DNA of 64,000 bases from Legionella sp. (GCA_031291115.1 JARLJQ010000001.1:49883-113882), one strand, 5' to 3'. Numbered from the stretch's first letter, positions 29,601 to 37,827 are shown. Program-made: numbers and translations. Notes: generated from the sequence alone by a model not told the origin.

Positions 29601-30769
29601 TCTTGGCACAGACTTTTATGCTGGACTAATTTTTCTTTCAGTTTAACCTCAAGTCTCAGAAGTACGTGTATTTGCATTTTTATGTGTTCATGTAATTGTT
29701 TTTGCACATAGATGACACCAATCTGCGTGGAGCCTTGGTTGATAAATCCAACCAGTTGATCGGGTAACGGGTTTAAACAATAGTGGGTATCAATTTTTTG
29801 TTTTGTTTGTTCTTCTAATTCCTGGCGCAATACATCATGTTGGCACAACAAATCACCAGTGCTTGTAGTAGCATAATATTCGATTTTTTTCTTTAAGGCC
29901 TGTGCTAATTGATGGTTTTGTTTTAATAAAAGTTCATTATTTTTTATTTCTTCTGTAAGTGTGCTAATAAAGACTAATGGTTCTAATTGATCCAATTTTG
30001 GTTCTTGTTGGCATGCAGTTTTATGTTTAGCAAAGGGAGCATTGAGTGCGTTTAACTCCAATTCTGTAAATCGTTTTAATACGGCTGTTTTGGCACAATG
30101 ACTTTGTACATAGGGTGTATTCTGGGCTGCAATAAGGTAGGTCTGAATAGGTTTTAATAAACCCTGTTTCACATCATCTGCTGATGTAGAATAGTATTCA
30201 GCTCCACTTAGAGTGTTTTTTATCACTTGTTGGTCTGAATATGTTGTGAGGATGTAAGTATATGGGGTGTCAATATTTTTAGCTAACTCTGTGGTGTATG
30301 TAGAGCCAAACAGTTTTTTTACACCACTACCCGTGAGTCCCGAATGAAAATCAGTTACAAGTGCTTCAGGATTTAAAAATGGAATTAGTTGTTCCAACTC
30401 AGCAGGGGCATTTTCTATAAGCTGGATCACTAATCCTACGAATTCAAAAGTCATAGGATGGGTGATTACAAGGTTATCCTCGCTAAATTCAGATTTTAAA
30501 ACGCTTAAATCATACATGCTCTTAAGAATAGAAAACATGCTAAGGAGCCCTGGCTTATTATAATTATCAAATTGGGGGAAGGCTTTTTCATGCAGTGTTT
30601 TTAGTAGAGTTTCAGTTGCATTCAATAATTGATGTGCCTTCTTTCTTTCAATTGTATCTGAAACATTGGGAAAATCTGGATATTGCTCTTTGAGCAAAGT
30701 TATTTTTTGAAGTAACTTAACCAACATTACTCCTAAAGGACTTTGGGCGTACGATTTATTTTTTTTCAT
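26666..30769 (-). CDS. 1367-residue coiled-coil protein with C-terminal membrane span, candidate Dot/Icm effector
   Basis: No enzymatic domain is recognised. Residues about 270-1250 are Gln-, Glu-, Leu- and Lys-rich with long heptad-like stretches, pointing to extended coiled coil. One strong hydrophobic segment lies near the end (about 1309-1330, NLANIAVGILTLGIALGIKL), followed by GRFKLFFEK and a short polar tail containing NNEEKERLAQ. There is no N-terminal signal peptide. Size, coiled coil and C-terminal anchor recall Legionella effectors such as SdhA in style only; homology is not claimed. It is monocistronic on the minus strand. Confidence 0.7.
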   Translation of the reverse strand: MKKNKSYAQSPLGVMLVKLLQKITLLKEQYPDFPNVSDTIERKKAHQLLNATETLLKTLHEKAFPQFDNYNKPGLLSMFSILKSMYDLSVLKSEFSEDNLVITHPMTFEFVGLVIQLIENAPAELEQLIPFLNPEALVTDFHSGLTGSGVKKLFGSTYTTELAKNIDTPYTYILTTYSDQQVIKNTLSGAEYYSTSADDVKQGLLKPIQTYLIAAQNTPYVQSHCAKTAVLKRFTELELNALNAPFAKHKTACQQEPKLDQLEPLVFISTLTEEIKNNELLLKQNHQLAQALKKKIEYYATTSTGDLLCQHDVLRQELEEQTKQKIDTHYCLNPLPDQLVGFINQGSTQIGVIYVQKQLHEHIKMQIHVLLRLEVKLKEKLVQHKSLCQDMTGVWQKQTIAAHAAVTITQLAALERSEHSLGQVSKVPVEHDDEASLIDAVLKNKEVFSQLERISNDVTAQLEAIKKAAELSEHLQEQDTNKLIQTAQNAASQPIIERAQSLLTQIHQAQQEQHKEAHTLEARLAKIQSEAEFTRSMQSANPEELKRLLDDVGHQIEESETQQMKLGNDLITLSKQRTTQQEQLALFDEQVHHATTMITNNDAPYQELIQKLHAAAKEYAGLRNRPSTNDLIANYDSLVTFVSDVESGVEVSHQYKKNMGVFLLHANNLLNNAHKNAHIPFKQIDELLIPPQIKQQSTLKGFELLLAVLGLHNSIDWQDYRKRQDKAFKIKPKKSEYKAAFSLLNKGISGLLKESLLTEDILKIKTDLPQVKSELATHHQELSKWKQALGKATKERQDCLDLGMDLHQKQADTNQQVMLLSAKKEQLQINYNFLDNIIQIIARIELQQQRIQKLEENNAVSLSDGPLYTLIAELQMEHQQLLMTTQKAAEIAAQSDKASLYGANIQTLHKLLKSAQQRLTTTIKLKVDMEPLEQQLAELRYKLEEISAQHSNLPKKELITRFNECTLLLNDKISVIEQLGIKIHAINDQQTNQSFTALSLSLHTVQQKQSSVRDVLSEDLIHSLNHVKTKSQVFQARGLQELSELPERYSSQLQEAQQLLMTLPEEEQITPFTEQQRHEVRVLKGEITAQITQSQTANQALEARILQRTRLVDETLILNLNNYWAERKKRYSIKDALSPKDKSKRHKFIETLTEKLQEYAISGDSTQVLHLIEQKMPLFPGIKLHVILNKITSELMDLDHKIPDNYHEARPIEEDFDTKHARAIAQLEKHQQAHPDYVKAINNLYELIQKMHDSWPELTQKLRHDVDRLVLAHPQNIPDQIQYNQFKKQFTARLHSEDINDSQRSSWKLNLANIAVGILTLGIALGIKLIHSKIVEGRFKLFFEKTNNEEKERLAQAVQTNIAPPGA

Positions 30770-31066
30770 ATTTATCTATCTTAATTTGCATTTATAGATG
30801 CATAAAATTATAGCATATAATACAATACGTAGCTTAAGTGAATATTAAAGATCTCGTGTGCCTGTAATTTTTTCATTTCACCTATTGGTTTTAATTTAAA
30901 AAGCTAGAAAAAACATATCCTTGATGCATTAAATCAGTATAAGAAAATACCTGAATGAACATAATCAATAAAATATTGTGTGTAGCATATTGGGATTTGG
31001 CGCGTTCAGTGATAGAATTTTTTCAACTTAATATTTCCTTAAGAAATGAATATCATTAAAACAATG
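30770..31066. other. Intergenic region between the coiled-coil gene and fis
   Basis: AT-rich, with no open frame worth reporting. It must hold the minus-strand promoter of the coiled-coil gene and upstream control sequence for fis. No clear operator or repeat was seen. Confidence 0.6.
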
Positions 31067-31095
31067 TTTACACTCTTTGAGATGTTTGGTACTAT
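31067..31095 (+). promoter_or_regulatory. Probable sigma-70 promoter of fis
   Basis: TTTACA (31067-31072), 17 bases, then TACTAT (31090-31095), about 70 bases before the fis ATG. Both hexamers are near consensus and the spacing is ideal. Confidence 0.55.
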
Positions 31096-31167
31096 ATAGG
31101 CCATGGTGTTTCGTAGTTGCCTCTACTGAACATAATTTTATTTATTAATTTGTACTAGGAGACGTAG

Positions 31168-31449
31168 ATGAGTACAGAAGTTGCGATGCAGAGCAGTGAA
31201 GCGCTTTCGCATCAGGTAATTCATGCTGTTAAAGGTTATTTAAATAGTGTTAGTAATAAAGATGCTAACTTGAACTTGTATCAATTAATCGTTGAAGAAG
31301 TTGAAGCTCCTTTATTCCGCACTGTAATGGAATTAACTCGTTACAATCAATCTAAAGCAGCTCGTGTACTGGGTGTAAGTCGTGGTACTTTACGTACTAA
31401 ATTAAAGCGTTATTTTGATGATGAATTCATTGGTACACGTGATTTCTAA
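31168..31449 (+). CDS. fis: Fis-family nucleoid-associated DNA-binding protein
   Basis: Small dimeric DNA-bending protein that shapes the nucleoid and regulates many promoters. The 93 residues end with the Fis helix-turn-helix region, LTRYNQSKAARVLGVSRGTL followed by RTKLKRY. The N-terminal half includes the beta-hairpin arm region. A TAGGAGACG ribosome site lies seven bases before the ATG. Legionella is known to carry several Fis paralogues; which one this is cannot be told. It is followed by rnpB. Confidence 0.93.
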   Translation: MSTEVAMQSSEALSHQVIHAVKGYLNSVSNKDANLNLYQLIVEEVEAPLFRTVMELTRYNQSKAARVLGVSRGTLRTKLKRYFDDEFIGTRDF

Positions 31450-31654
31450 TTTTATATAGTGTTTTGTAGTACCGCATTGCTTTTTATTGCAGCTAGTCAT
31501 TTCCGTCCAAGGAACGGTTGTATTTAGTATATTTTAAGTTTTTTAGACCTACGATATACTTAAATATGGCCGTTAGCCCAAAGTCTTGTATTTTTTCTCG
31601 AATTATTCTCTTTGTTGTGGTCTTTAGCTGGTCACTCTGATACTATTGGCGGCA

Positions 31655-32005
31655 GAGTTGGTTAGACAATCGCTCTTTGCTTTTAGCAAAGGGAGGAAAG
31701 TCCGGGCTCCAAAGGGCAGAGTGCCAGGTAACGCCTGGGAGGTGTGAACCTACGGAAAGTGCCACAGAAAATATACCGCCTCTTTGAGGTAAGGGTGAAA
31801 TGGTGCGGTAAGAGCGCACCGCACGATTGGCAACAGTCGTGGCAGGGAAAACCCCACTCGGAGCAAGACCAAATAGGAATCCATGTGACTGCAAAGTCAT
31901 GACGTGCGGCCCGTACGGGATTCGGGTAGGTTGCTTGAGGCATGCGGTGACGCATGTCCCAGATGAATGATTGTCCGCGACAGAACCCGGCTTATCGACC
32001 GACTC
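31655..32005 (+). ncRNA. rnpB: RNase P RNA, bacterial type A
   Basis: Catalytic RNA of RNase P, which cleaves tRNA 5' leaders. Conserved blocks are present in order: GAGGAAAGTCCGGGCTCC at about 31690, GGTAAGGGTGAAA at about 31787, GAGCAAGACCAAATAGG near 31861, CGGCCCGTACGGGATTCGGG, GGTTGCTTGAGGC, and the 3' ACAGAACCCGGCTTATCG. The P1 stem pairs GAGTTGGT (31655-31662) with ACCGACTC (31998-32005), which sets the ends. A TGATACTAT -10-like box lies just upstream. Confidence 0.97.
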
Positions 32006-32012
32006 TTTTATT

Positions 32013-32034
32013 CTTTAGGTAGTATTACCTAAAG
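32013..32034 (+). terminator. Hairpin after rnpB, probable terminator
   Basis: A perfect nine-base stem CTTTAGGTA / TACCTAAAG with a four-base loop begins seven bases after the RNase P RNA end and is followed by an AT-rich tract. The T-run is weak, so efficiency is uncertain. Confidence 0.6.
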
Positions 32035-32086
32035 ATAAATATTTCTTTATAATCCCTTTCAAACGACTAACTGTCATAGAGTTAAA

Positions 32087-32704
32087 ATGCCTATAACTAC
32101 AACCTCAATAATTGAAGAAGAACAGAAAAATCCTGAAGCAAATACACCTGAAGCTGTAATTGCGGAATCCAGTAAACCCGTATTGGCAGCGTCTTCCAGC
32201 AGCAATCATCCTTTTTTTTCAGAAAAAGCTAAAACTTTATCAATACAAGAAAGAATGCTAGCTGTTAGAATGCAAGGATTAGAAAACCAACGAGAACTGA
32301 TAAAATCGTTAATTAGCTTGGCTAAAAAGTTTTTAATTGATTTGGAGAGAATAGCAGATAACCGCACTGATTTTGGTAAGATTCAAGCAGTTGCGGATTG
32401 CATGAGTTTTGTAAAAGGTAAAGTTCAAGCCCTGCACACGATTCACCTTCAATTATTTCCCAATAATGTAAACTTTAATCAGCTCTGTACGGCTGCAATT
32501 GCTCTTTGTGAACGATATGAGATTGAGAGTGGTGCTAAAGAATTAGTTAATTATATAAGAAGACAAGAGGTCGTCAATTCATTACTAGGAACAATAGAGA
32601 CTATCGAGGCAACTTTTAATACTGGCTTCATGAATCTTACAGTTGATGACCAAGGAAAAATAGAAAGTCCAACTAATTGTTTAGCCGGATGTAGCCTTAT
32701 GTAA
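32087..32704 (+). CDS. Orphan 205-residue protein ending in a CaaX box, candidate prenylated effector
   Basis: No family is recognised. The N-terminus (1-50) is Ser/Ala/Glu-rich and probably disordered; residues about 52-180 are helical. The last residues read NCLAGCSLM: Cys202-Ser-Leu-Met fits the eukaryotic CaaX prenylation motif, and Met in the last position favours farnesyl transferase. A second Cys (198) lies four residues upstream and could be palmitoylated. Legionella pneumophila is known to have effectors that are prenylated by host enzymes through such tails. There is no signal peptide. Secretion and modification here are inference. Confidence 0.7.
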   Translation: MPITTTSIIEEEQKNPEANTPEAVIAESSKPVLAASSSSNHPFFSEKAKTLSIQERMLAVRMQGLENQRELIKSLISLAKKFLIDLERIADNRTDFGKIQAVADCMSFVKGKVQALHTIHLQLFPNNVNFNQLCTAAIALCERYEIESGAKELVNYIRRQEVVNSLLGTIETIEATFNTGFMNLTVDDQGKIESPTNCLAGCSLM

Positions 32705-32761
32705 AGGAAGGGTTATAATTTTCCTCTCTTAAAGGTGGGCTCCAGATAATTCATTTGTTGC

Positions 32762-32865
32762 CCTCTACCGCAGCACCGTTCGAAGTATTCGCACAAGGTT
32801 CTAGTCTTGGTGCAGATGCTTCGAGACGTCGCTATTGCTCCTCCTCAGCACGAACGAATTAAGGT
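32762..32865. repeat. Dispersed palindromic repeat, family D (copy 3, diverged)
   Basis: Arms around CCGTTCGAAG and AGCACGAACG, with the inner CTTCGAGACG and CTCCTCCTCAGC motifs shared with the copy at 6941. It is the first of three repeat families stacked in the 522-base gap between the CaaX gene and gatB. No gene is seen in that gap. Confidence 0.6.
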
Positions 32866-32899
32866 CGCGGCTGGATCTCTTATAAGAGCGTAGGATAAA

Positions 32900-33026
32900 G
32901 TAGCCCGGATGCAGCTTCGCGTAATCCGGGAATCATGTGGCACTAAAAATTCTGTATAAATAACATATTATTGTGCCCCAAAGTCGCCCTGATCCCGGGT
33001 TTCGCTCTCGCTACACCCGGGCTACG
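32900..33026. repeat. Inverted repeat of the GTAGCCCGGAT type (family E)
   Basis: The left arm GTAGCCCGGATGCAGCTTCG runs on into GTAATCCGGG. The right arm has CCCGGGTTTCGCTCTCGC and then TACACCCGGGCTAC. About 60 unpaired bases lie between. Similar GTAGCCCGGAT repeats are widespread in Gammaproteobacteria. Confidence 0.75.
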
Positions 33027-33067
33027 ATCGGGCTCTCGCAGACGACCTGTGGGTGGGCGTTTTTTTA

Positions 33068-33212
33068 ACTTAACGTGAGTTCTGGATAAGAACGCGATTA
33101 AATAATTGTAGGTTGGGCTGTAAAGCCCAACAAGTGACGTGCCGCGACTTCAATTTAAGCCAATAAGAAGGCGCTGCGCGCTCCTGTTGGGCTTTACAGC
33201 CCAACCTACATT
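33068..33212. repeat. Dispersed palindromic repeat, family B (copy 2)
   Basis: Very close to the copy at 18671: the same GTAGGTTGGGCTGTAAAGCC start, the same AACAAGTGACG inner part and the same CTCCTGTTGGGCTTTACAGC closing arm. It lies just after the gatB stop and could act as its terminator. Confidence 0.85.
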
Positions 33213-33226
33213 AGATTGAGCTGGAT

Positions 33227-34663
33227 TTAAGCATTCAAATGTTTTTTTAATAATGCATTTATTCGCTCAGGATCAGCCTGTCCCTTGGTTTGTTTCATTA
33301 TTTGCCCAACAAAAAAAGCCAATAATTTTTCTTTTCCAGCGCGGTAATCTGCTGTTTGTTCTGGATATTGCTGGATTAGCTTGCTGATTAGTTCTTCCAA
33401 TGCAGCGGTATCATCCACTTTTTGAAAGCTTTCTCGTTCAATAATCGCCTCAATGTCTTCTTCACCAGCCCATAACAAGCTAAAAAGCGTTCGTGCATTA
33501 TTCAATGAGATTAACTCATCTTGAACTTTATCCAATAAAGCGGCCATTAATTTGGCTGAAACTTTAGGTGTTTCAAATGAGCTATGATGTTCATTCACCG
33601 CTGCTGCGTATTGTCCTTTTAACCAGTTAATGATCATTTTTTCAGGAGCACGAGTCAGTACTTTTATTTCTTTATAAAAATGATAGATTGCCGGTGCAGA
33701 AAGCAGGAAATGAATGTCGTCTTCATTTAATGAGTCGATTTTTTTTAATTGGGTGTAAATTGCTTTGGGTAAATCAGGCAAATTACTTTTAATCTCAGCG
33801 ATTTCAAAGCGTGTAATTTGAATAGGCAATAAATCCGGATCAGGAAAATAACGATAATCATTTTCATTTTCTTTATCACGCATGGCGTGCGTACTGTTTG
33901 TATCTGGATTATAGAGACGAGTTTGTTGTATTACCGGTTGTCCACTTTCTAATAAATCCTGTTGTCTGGCTTGCTCAAAAGCAATCGCTTTTTCAATATA
34001 ACGAAAAGAGTTCAGATTTTTTAATTCGGTACGCGTACCTAACACTTTGGAACCTTTGGGTTTTAATGACAGATTCACATCACAGCGAAAAGAGCCTTCT
34101 TGCATGTTTCCATCACATATACCTAAAAATTGCACCAGCTGATGCAAGGATTTTAAGTATTTTATCGCTTCCTGGCTTGAATGCAGGCAGGGCGTAGTTA
34201 CTATTTCTAATAAGGGTGTGCCTGCGCGATTCAAATCTATCCCGCTAAAACCTTGTATTACGCCATGTAAGGATTTACCCGCATCTTCTTCTAAATGAGC
34301 GCGTTCAATAAGAACATTTTTTTCATTGCCGTCATCCAGTGTGATTGCTAAAGAACCATGACTTACTATAGGTCTTTGAAATTGACTGATTTGATAGCCT
34401 TTAGGCAAGTCTGGGTAAAAGTAATTTTTACGCTCAAAAACTGACTGATCATTAATGTCTGCACGCACTGCCAGGCCAAATTGAATGGCCATGGTAATGG
34501 CTTCCTTATTTAATACAGGAAGAACTCCAGGAAAACCTGCATCAATAAAGCAGGTTTGCGAATTTGGAGCAGAACCAAAGGCTGTTGATGCCCCGGAAAA
34601 AAGCTTGGATTTTGTTTTAAGTTGGGCATGTACTTCAAGACCAATAACTGTATCCCATTCCAT
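33227..34663 (-). CDS. gatB: Asp-tRNA(Asn)/Glu-tRNA(Gln) amidotransferase subunit B
   Basis: tRNA-binding and kinase-like subunit of GatCAB, which converts mischarged Glu-tRNA(Gln) or Asp-tRNA(Asn) to the correct aminoacyl-tRNA. It starts WDTVIGLEVHAQLKTKSKLF, the GatB signature. LEEDAGKSLH and the RCDVNLSL segment are present. The C-terminal YqeY-like helical domain contains GQIMKQTKGQADPERINALL. At 478 residues it is complete. It is the last gene of gatCAB, eight bases after gatA. Confidence 0.97.
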   Translation of the reverse strand: MEWDTVIGLEVHAQLKTKSKLFSGASTAFGSAPNSQTCFIDAGFPGVLPVLNKEAITMAIQFGLAVRADINDQSVFERKNYFYPDLPKGYQISQFQRPIVSHGSLAITLDDGNEKNVLIERAHLEEDAGKSLHGVIQGFSGIDLNRAGTPLLEIVTTPCLHSSQEAIKYLKSLHQLVQFLGICDGNMQEGSFRCDVNLSLKPKGSKVLGTRTELKNLNSFRYIEKAIAFEQARQQDLLESGQPVIQQTRLYNPDTNSTHAMRDKENENDYRYFPDPDLLPIQITRFEIAEIKSNLPDLPKAIYTQLKKIDSLNEDDIHFLLSAPAIYHFYKEIKVLTRAPEKMIINWLKGQYAAAVNEHHSSFETPKVSAKLMAALLDKVQDELISLNNARTLFSLLWAGEEDIEAIIERESFQKVDDTAALEELISKLIQQYPEQTADYRAGKEKLLAFFVGQIMKQTKGQADPERINALLKKHLNA

Positions 34664-34670
34664 AATTCAC

Positions 34671-36116
34671 CTATTGCTTTGGACTGGCCAAATGCCAGTT
34701 AGTCTGTTGTTGGTATTGATGGGCCATATTGAGCAAGCGACTTTCACTAAAGTGTTTGCTCATTAATTGCATACCAATGGGTAATCCTTTGGAAAAACCT
34801 GCCGGTATGGAAATTGCAGGAAGCCCGGTCAGGTTAGCCGCTACAGTAAATACATCGGCTAAATAATTCTGAATCGGATCGGCAATTTTTTCGCCCAGCT
34901 TTAATGCGGTAGTTGGTGTTGTTGGGCCAAGAATCACATCAACTGATTTAAGTGTCTGGATAAGCTCATCCTGAATTAAACGACGAATTTTTTGTGCTTG
35001 CAGGTAATAGGCATCAAAATGCTTGGAAGAAAGCACTTGAGTACCGGTAAGGATTCTGCGTTTTACCTCAATACCAAAACCTTCGCTGCGCGAGTTACGA
35101 ATCAGTTCGGTAAGACTTGATGCTTTAGTGCTGCGATGACCAAAACGTAAGCCATCATAACGCGACAGGTTAGATGAGGCTTCTGCACAGGCGACCACGT
35201 AATAACTAGGTACCCATAAGTCTTGCAACTCTAAATTAACGTTAACAATCTCAGCCCCCATACGTTCAAATACTTTAATCGCTTCATGAATGGCTTGTTG
35301 AATGTCATCATCGACCTGCGGCTGGAAAAAAGAGGCAGGAACTCCAATACGTATCTTTGCTAAAGGAAGATTCAGCTCTGCTTCATAGTCAGGAATCGTT
35401 ACATCAACGGAAGTTGAGTCTTTATTATCAAATCCTGCCATAGCCTGTAAGGTAATCGCCAAGTCTTCTGCGCTGCGCGCCAAGGGGCCGGCTTGATCAA
35501 GACTTGAAGCGTAAGCAATCATACCATAACGTGAAACCAATCCATAAGTAGGTTTGATACCACTGATACCACAAAAGGCCGCGGGTTGGCGTATTGAGCC
35601 GCCTGTGTCGGAACCAATACTAAATGGAATTAATCCTGCAGCAACTGCTGCAGCCGAGCCACCAGAAGAACCACCGGGAATACGTTCTTTATCCCAAGGG
35701 TTTCTTACCGGGCCAAAATAGCTGTTTTCATTACTGGAACCCATCGCAAACTCGTCCATATTGGCTTTACTTAGCAAAATGGCACCATGTTCCTTTAGCT
35801 TAAGTGATAAACTGGCTTCGTAAGGTGCTTGAAAATTTGCCAGCATTTTAGAAGCACAGGTGGTATTCATGCGCTTAGTACAAAATAAATCTTTAAGGGA
35901 CATTGGAATGCCGCTTAATGATTTGCCTTGGCCTTTTTGTAATTGTTTATCTGCTTCTTGAGCATCAAGCAGTGCTTGTTCTTCATCCATACTGATAAAT
36001 GCGTTGAGGTCTTTATGTTTTTGAGCTCTGTCGAGGTAATGCTTGGTTAATTCCACACTGGAAAATTGACCTTGGTGTAGTGCCTGTGATAATTTTTTTA
36101 GAGAAAGTTGTTCCAT
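34671..36116 (-). CDS. gatA: Asp-tRNA(Asn)/Glu-tRNA(Gln) amidotransferase subunit A
   Basis: Amidase-signature subunit that releases ammonia from glutamine. The catalytic Lys is in [13 protein letters not shown], the cis-Ser and nucleophile Ser are in [16 protein letters not shown], and the Gly/Ser stretch is [14 protein letters not shown]. At 481 residues it is full length. It starts two bases after gatC. Confidence 0.97.
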   Translation of the reverse strand: MEQLSLKKLSQALHQGQFSSVELTKHYLDRAQKHKDLNAFISMDEEQALLDAQEADKQLQKGQGKSLSGIPMSLKDLFCTKRMNTTCASKMLANFQAPYEASLSLKLKEHGAILLSKANMDEFAMGSSNENSYFGPVRNPWDKERIPGGSSGGSAAAVAAGLIPFSIGSDTGGSIRQPAAFCGISGIKPTYGLVSRYGMIAYASSLDQAGPLARSAEDLAITLQAMAGFDNKDSTSVDVTIPDYEAELNLPLAKIRIGVPASFFQPQVDDDIQQAIHEAIKVFERMGAEIVNVNLELQDLWVPSYYVVACAEASSNLSRYDGLRFGHRSTKASSLTELIRNSRSEGFGIEVKRRILTGTQVLSSKHFDAYYLQAQKIRRLIQDELIQTLKSVDVILGPTTPTTALKLGEKIADPIQNYLADVFTVAANLTGLPAISIPAGFSKGLPIGMQLMSKHFSESRLLNMAHQYQQQTNWHLASPKQ

Positions 36117-36118
36117 TA

Positions 36119-36415
36119 TTATTTACCTTGTTCAATCACTTGGGGCACTAAGTAGAGGTCGTCTTCAAACAGTGGTGCCAGAGCTTCTAATTCAGCCACA
36201 CAATCTTCTTCAGTAACTACGTCCGATCTTAAGCGTTGATGTAACGCCAGAGGATGAAATAAGGGTTGTACTTCATGAGTGTTAACCGAACTTAATTGGT
36301 CGACAAAATCCATAATTTCATTAATTTCTTTGATTAATTTTTCTGAGTGATCTAAATCTGTATCCAGATATGCTAAATGCGCAAGCTTTTCCAATTCTGC
36401 TGGTGAGATGGTCAT
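36119..36415 (-). CDS. gatC: Asp-tRNA(Asn)/Glu-tRNA(Gln) amidotransferase subunit C
   Basis: Small clamp subunit that stabilises the GatA-GatB complex. The protein begins [18 protein letters not shown], and the conserved [19 protein letters not shown] lies in the middle. A TTG four codons upstream is in frame, but the ATG at 36415 has a GGA motif at suitable spacing and matches family starts, giving 98 residues. It is first in the gatCAB operon. Confidence 0.93.
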   Translation of the reverse strand: MTISPAELEKLAHLAYLDTDLDHSEKLIKEINEIMDFVDQLSSVNTHEVQPLFHPLALHQRLRSDVVTEEDCVAELEALAPLFEDDLYLVPQVIEQGK

Positions 36416-36441
36416 AGTGATATCCAAATTGTAAACAGACT

Positions 36442-36469
36442 ATTATATAGAGGATGGTGTAAGTTACAA
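36442..36469 (-). promoter_or_regulatory. Sigma-70 promoter of gatCAB
   Basis: On the minus strand: TTGTAA, 16 bases, TATAAT. The -10 is a perfect consensus and lies about 27 bases before the gatC ATG. Confidence 0.65.
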
Positions 36470-36502
36470 ACATTTATCCACTTTTAGGGGCTGTATTAGC
36501 GT

Positions 36503-36961
36503 TTAACCTCGGTGCAAATAAGGGAATTCGCTTTGTAACAACTCAATTACGTTTTTTAACTCATTTTTGTCTTTGATTATAAGAAGCACCGTATCATCAC
36601 CTGCAATAGTTCCTAAAATTCCTGAGTGTTTCGTGTTTTGCAAAGAAAAGGACACATATTTTCTATCAATAAAGTAAGCGAGACTGCTCGCGTTTCCTGG
36701 ATGCGTGTGCAACACAATTAGCCCAAAATCTGAAACTTGTATATTAAGTACCAAGGGCAGATTAGGTACATTAAAATCCACTACTTGATAGATCCCGGAA
36801 ATTTTCGCGATTTTTAATTTTTTTAATCGGCGAGATAAAGTAGCCTGTGGAATAACATAACCTCTGCTTTTCAAACTGTTTTGTAACTCAATCTGCTCGG
36901 CAATTTCTTCTGTTTGCACAATGTTTAATATATGCCCATCGAGAATTGTATCCTGGCTCAT
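36503..36961 (-). CDS. argR: Arginine repressor ArgR
   Basis: Arginine-responsive hexameric regulator. The N-terminal winged helix (1-70) contains LKSRGYVIPQATLSRRLKKL. The C-terminal oligomerisation and arginine-binding domain contains PGNASSLAYFID and GTIAGDDTVLLI, where the GTIAGDDT signature is intact. At 152 residues it is typical. It is divergent from a periplasmic arginine-type binding protein gene, and ARG-box-like sequences lie between them, so autoregulation and control of the neighbour are likely. Confidence 0.93.
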   Translation of the reverse strand: MSQDTILDGHILNIVQTEEIAEQIELQNSLKSRGYVIPQATLSRRLKKLKIAKISGIYQVVDFNVPNLPLVLNIQVSDFGLIVLHTHPGNASSLAYFIDRKYVSFSLQNTKHSGILGTIAGDDTVLLIIKDKNELKNVIELLQSEFPYLHRG

Positions 36962-36981
36962 GTGGTTCCCCTATGGCATCA

Positions 36982-36999
36982 AGTGAATATGCAATCATT
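36982..36999. promoter_or_regulatory. ARG-box-like operator (left)
   Basis: AGTGAATATGCAATCATT resembles the ArgR site consensus TNTGAATWWWWATTCANW, with one half-site perfect. It lies in the argR leader. Confidence 0.5.
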
Positions 37000-37024
37000 T
37001 TTTGGAAAGTATATCCATTTTGTC

Positions 37025-37053
37025 TTGACACATCAAGTTTGGATTGTTACATT
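37025..37053 (+). promoter_or_regulatory. Sigma-70 promoter of the amino-acid binding protein gene
   Basis: Perfect TTGACA (37025-37030), 17 bases, then TACATT (37048-37053). It lies 33 bases before the ATG at 37087, with ARG-box-like sequences on both sides. Confidence 0.65.
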
Positions 37054-37070
37054 CGTAAAATGGATAATTA

Positions 37071-37088
37071 CTGGATATAAATTCAAAT
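37071..37088. promoter_or_regulatory. ARG-box-like operator (right)
   Basis: CTGGATATAAATTCAAAT fits the ARG box with one mismatch in the left half-site. It overlaps the start codon of the binding-protein gene, a position suited to repression. Confidence 0.5.
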
Positions 37089-37827
37089 GAAATATGTGCT
37101 TACAATGGTCTTGGCTGGTTTTACCTTTTTTATATCATGGAGCTATGCCACTCTTCCCGAAGAAAACAAACAATTTATTCATTTTGCAATCTCGGCAGAA
37201 TATCCACCATTTGAATATAATGAGAAGGGTGACATTAAAGGTTTTGATATCGATTTGGCGCGTTTAATTGCCAAACAGTTAGGTAAAGAGGCGATATTCG
37301 ACAGCATGCAATTCAGTGGTATTTTACCTGCAATAAATGCCAATCTGGTTGATGTGGCAATTTCTACTATCACCATCACGGAAGCTCGAAAAAAGAATTT
37401 TGATTTTAGCAAGCCTTATTACTTTGAAAGTCTGGCTGCAGTGTTTGATCAACAGCATCCAATAAAGGACGTACAGCAATTAAAGGGTAAAAAAATTGCC
37501 GCTCAATTAGGAAGTACTATGGAGCTGTGGTTAAAAAAGAATGTTCCTGATGCTCATTTGTTAGTGATTGATAATAACAATCAAGCCATAGCGGCTTTAA
37601 AAGCGGGGCAGGTTGATTTGGTCTTAGTGGATGGAGCTCAAGGCGCTGTCTTTAGTCAGAAAAATTCCGGGCTGTCTTTTGCCATTGTTTCTAAATCCGA
37701 TGACGGCTATGGTTTGGTTTTGAAAAAGAACTCGCCATTAACGCTGCAAATCAATCAGGCATTAGAGGCTCTTGAGCAAAATGGTGAGTTGGGCAAGCTG
37801 AAAAAAAAATGGCTTGAGGGGGCGTAA
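37087..37827 (+). CDS. Periplasmic amino-acid (probably arginine) ABC transporter binding protein
   Basis: Family 3 solute-binding protein. The signal peptide is MKYVLTMVLAGFTFFISWSY, cut around residues 21-22. The mature part has the family signature FDIDLARLIAKQLGKEA and the ligand-contact stretch STITITEARKKNFDFSKPYY. The 246 residues match ArtJ/HisJ-type proteins. No permease or ATPase gene is adjacent, so the partner is elsewhere. The divergent argR and ARG-box-like sites suggest arginine as ligand; the exact ligand cannot be read from sequence. Confidence 0.85.
   Translation: MKYVLTMVLAGFTFFISWSYATLPEENKQFIHFAISAEYPPFEYNEKGDIKGFDIDLARLIAKQLGKEAIFDSMQFSGILPAINANLVDVAISTITITEARKKNFDFSKPYYFESLAAVFDQQHPIKDVQQLKGKKIAAQLGSTMELWLKKNVPDAHLLVIDNNNQAIAALKAGQVDLVLVDGAQGAVFSQKNSGLSFAIVSKSDDGYGLVLKKNSPLTLQINQALEALEQNGELGKLKKKWLEGA

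Noticed and set aside
26666..30769. Coiled-coil protein as an SMC/RecN-type ATPase
   Set aside because: No Walker A, Walker B or ABC signature was found at either end, and a membrane span lies at the C-terminus.
31643..31955. Minus-strand open frames across rnpB
   Set aside because: The stretch is the conserved RNase P RNA. Protein frames there are chance readings of structured RNA sequence.
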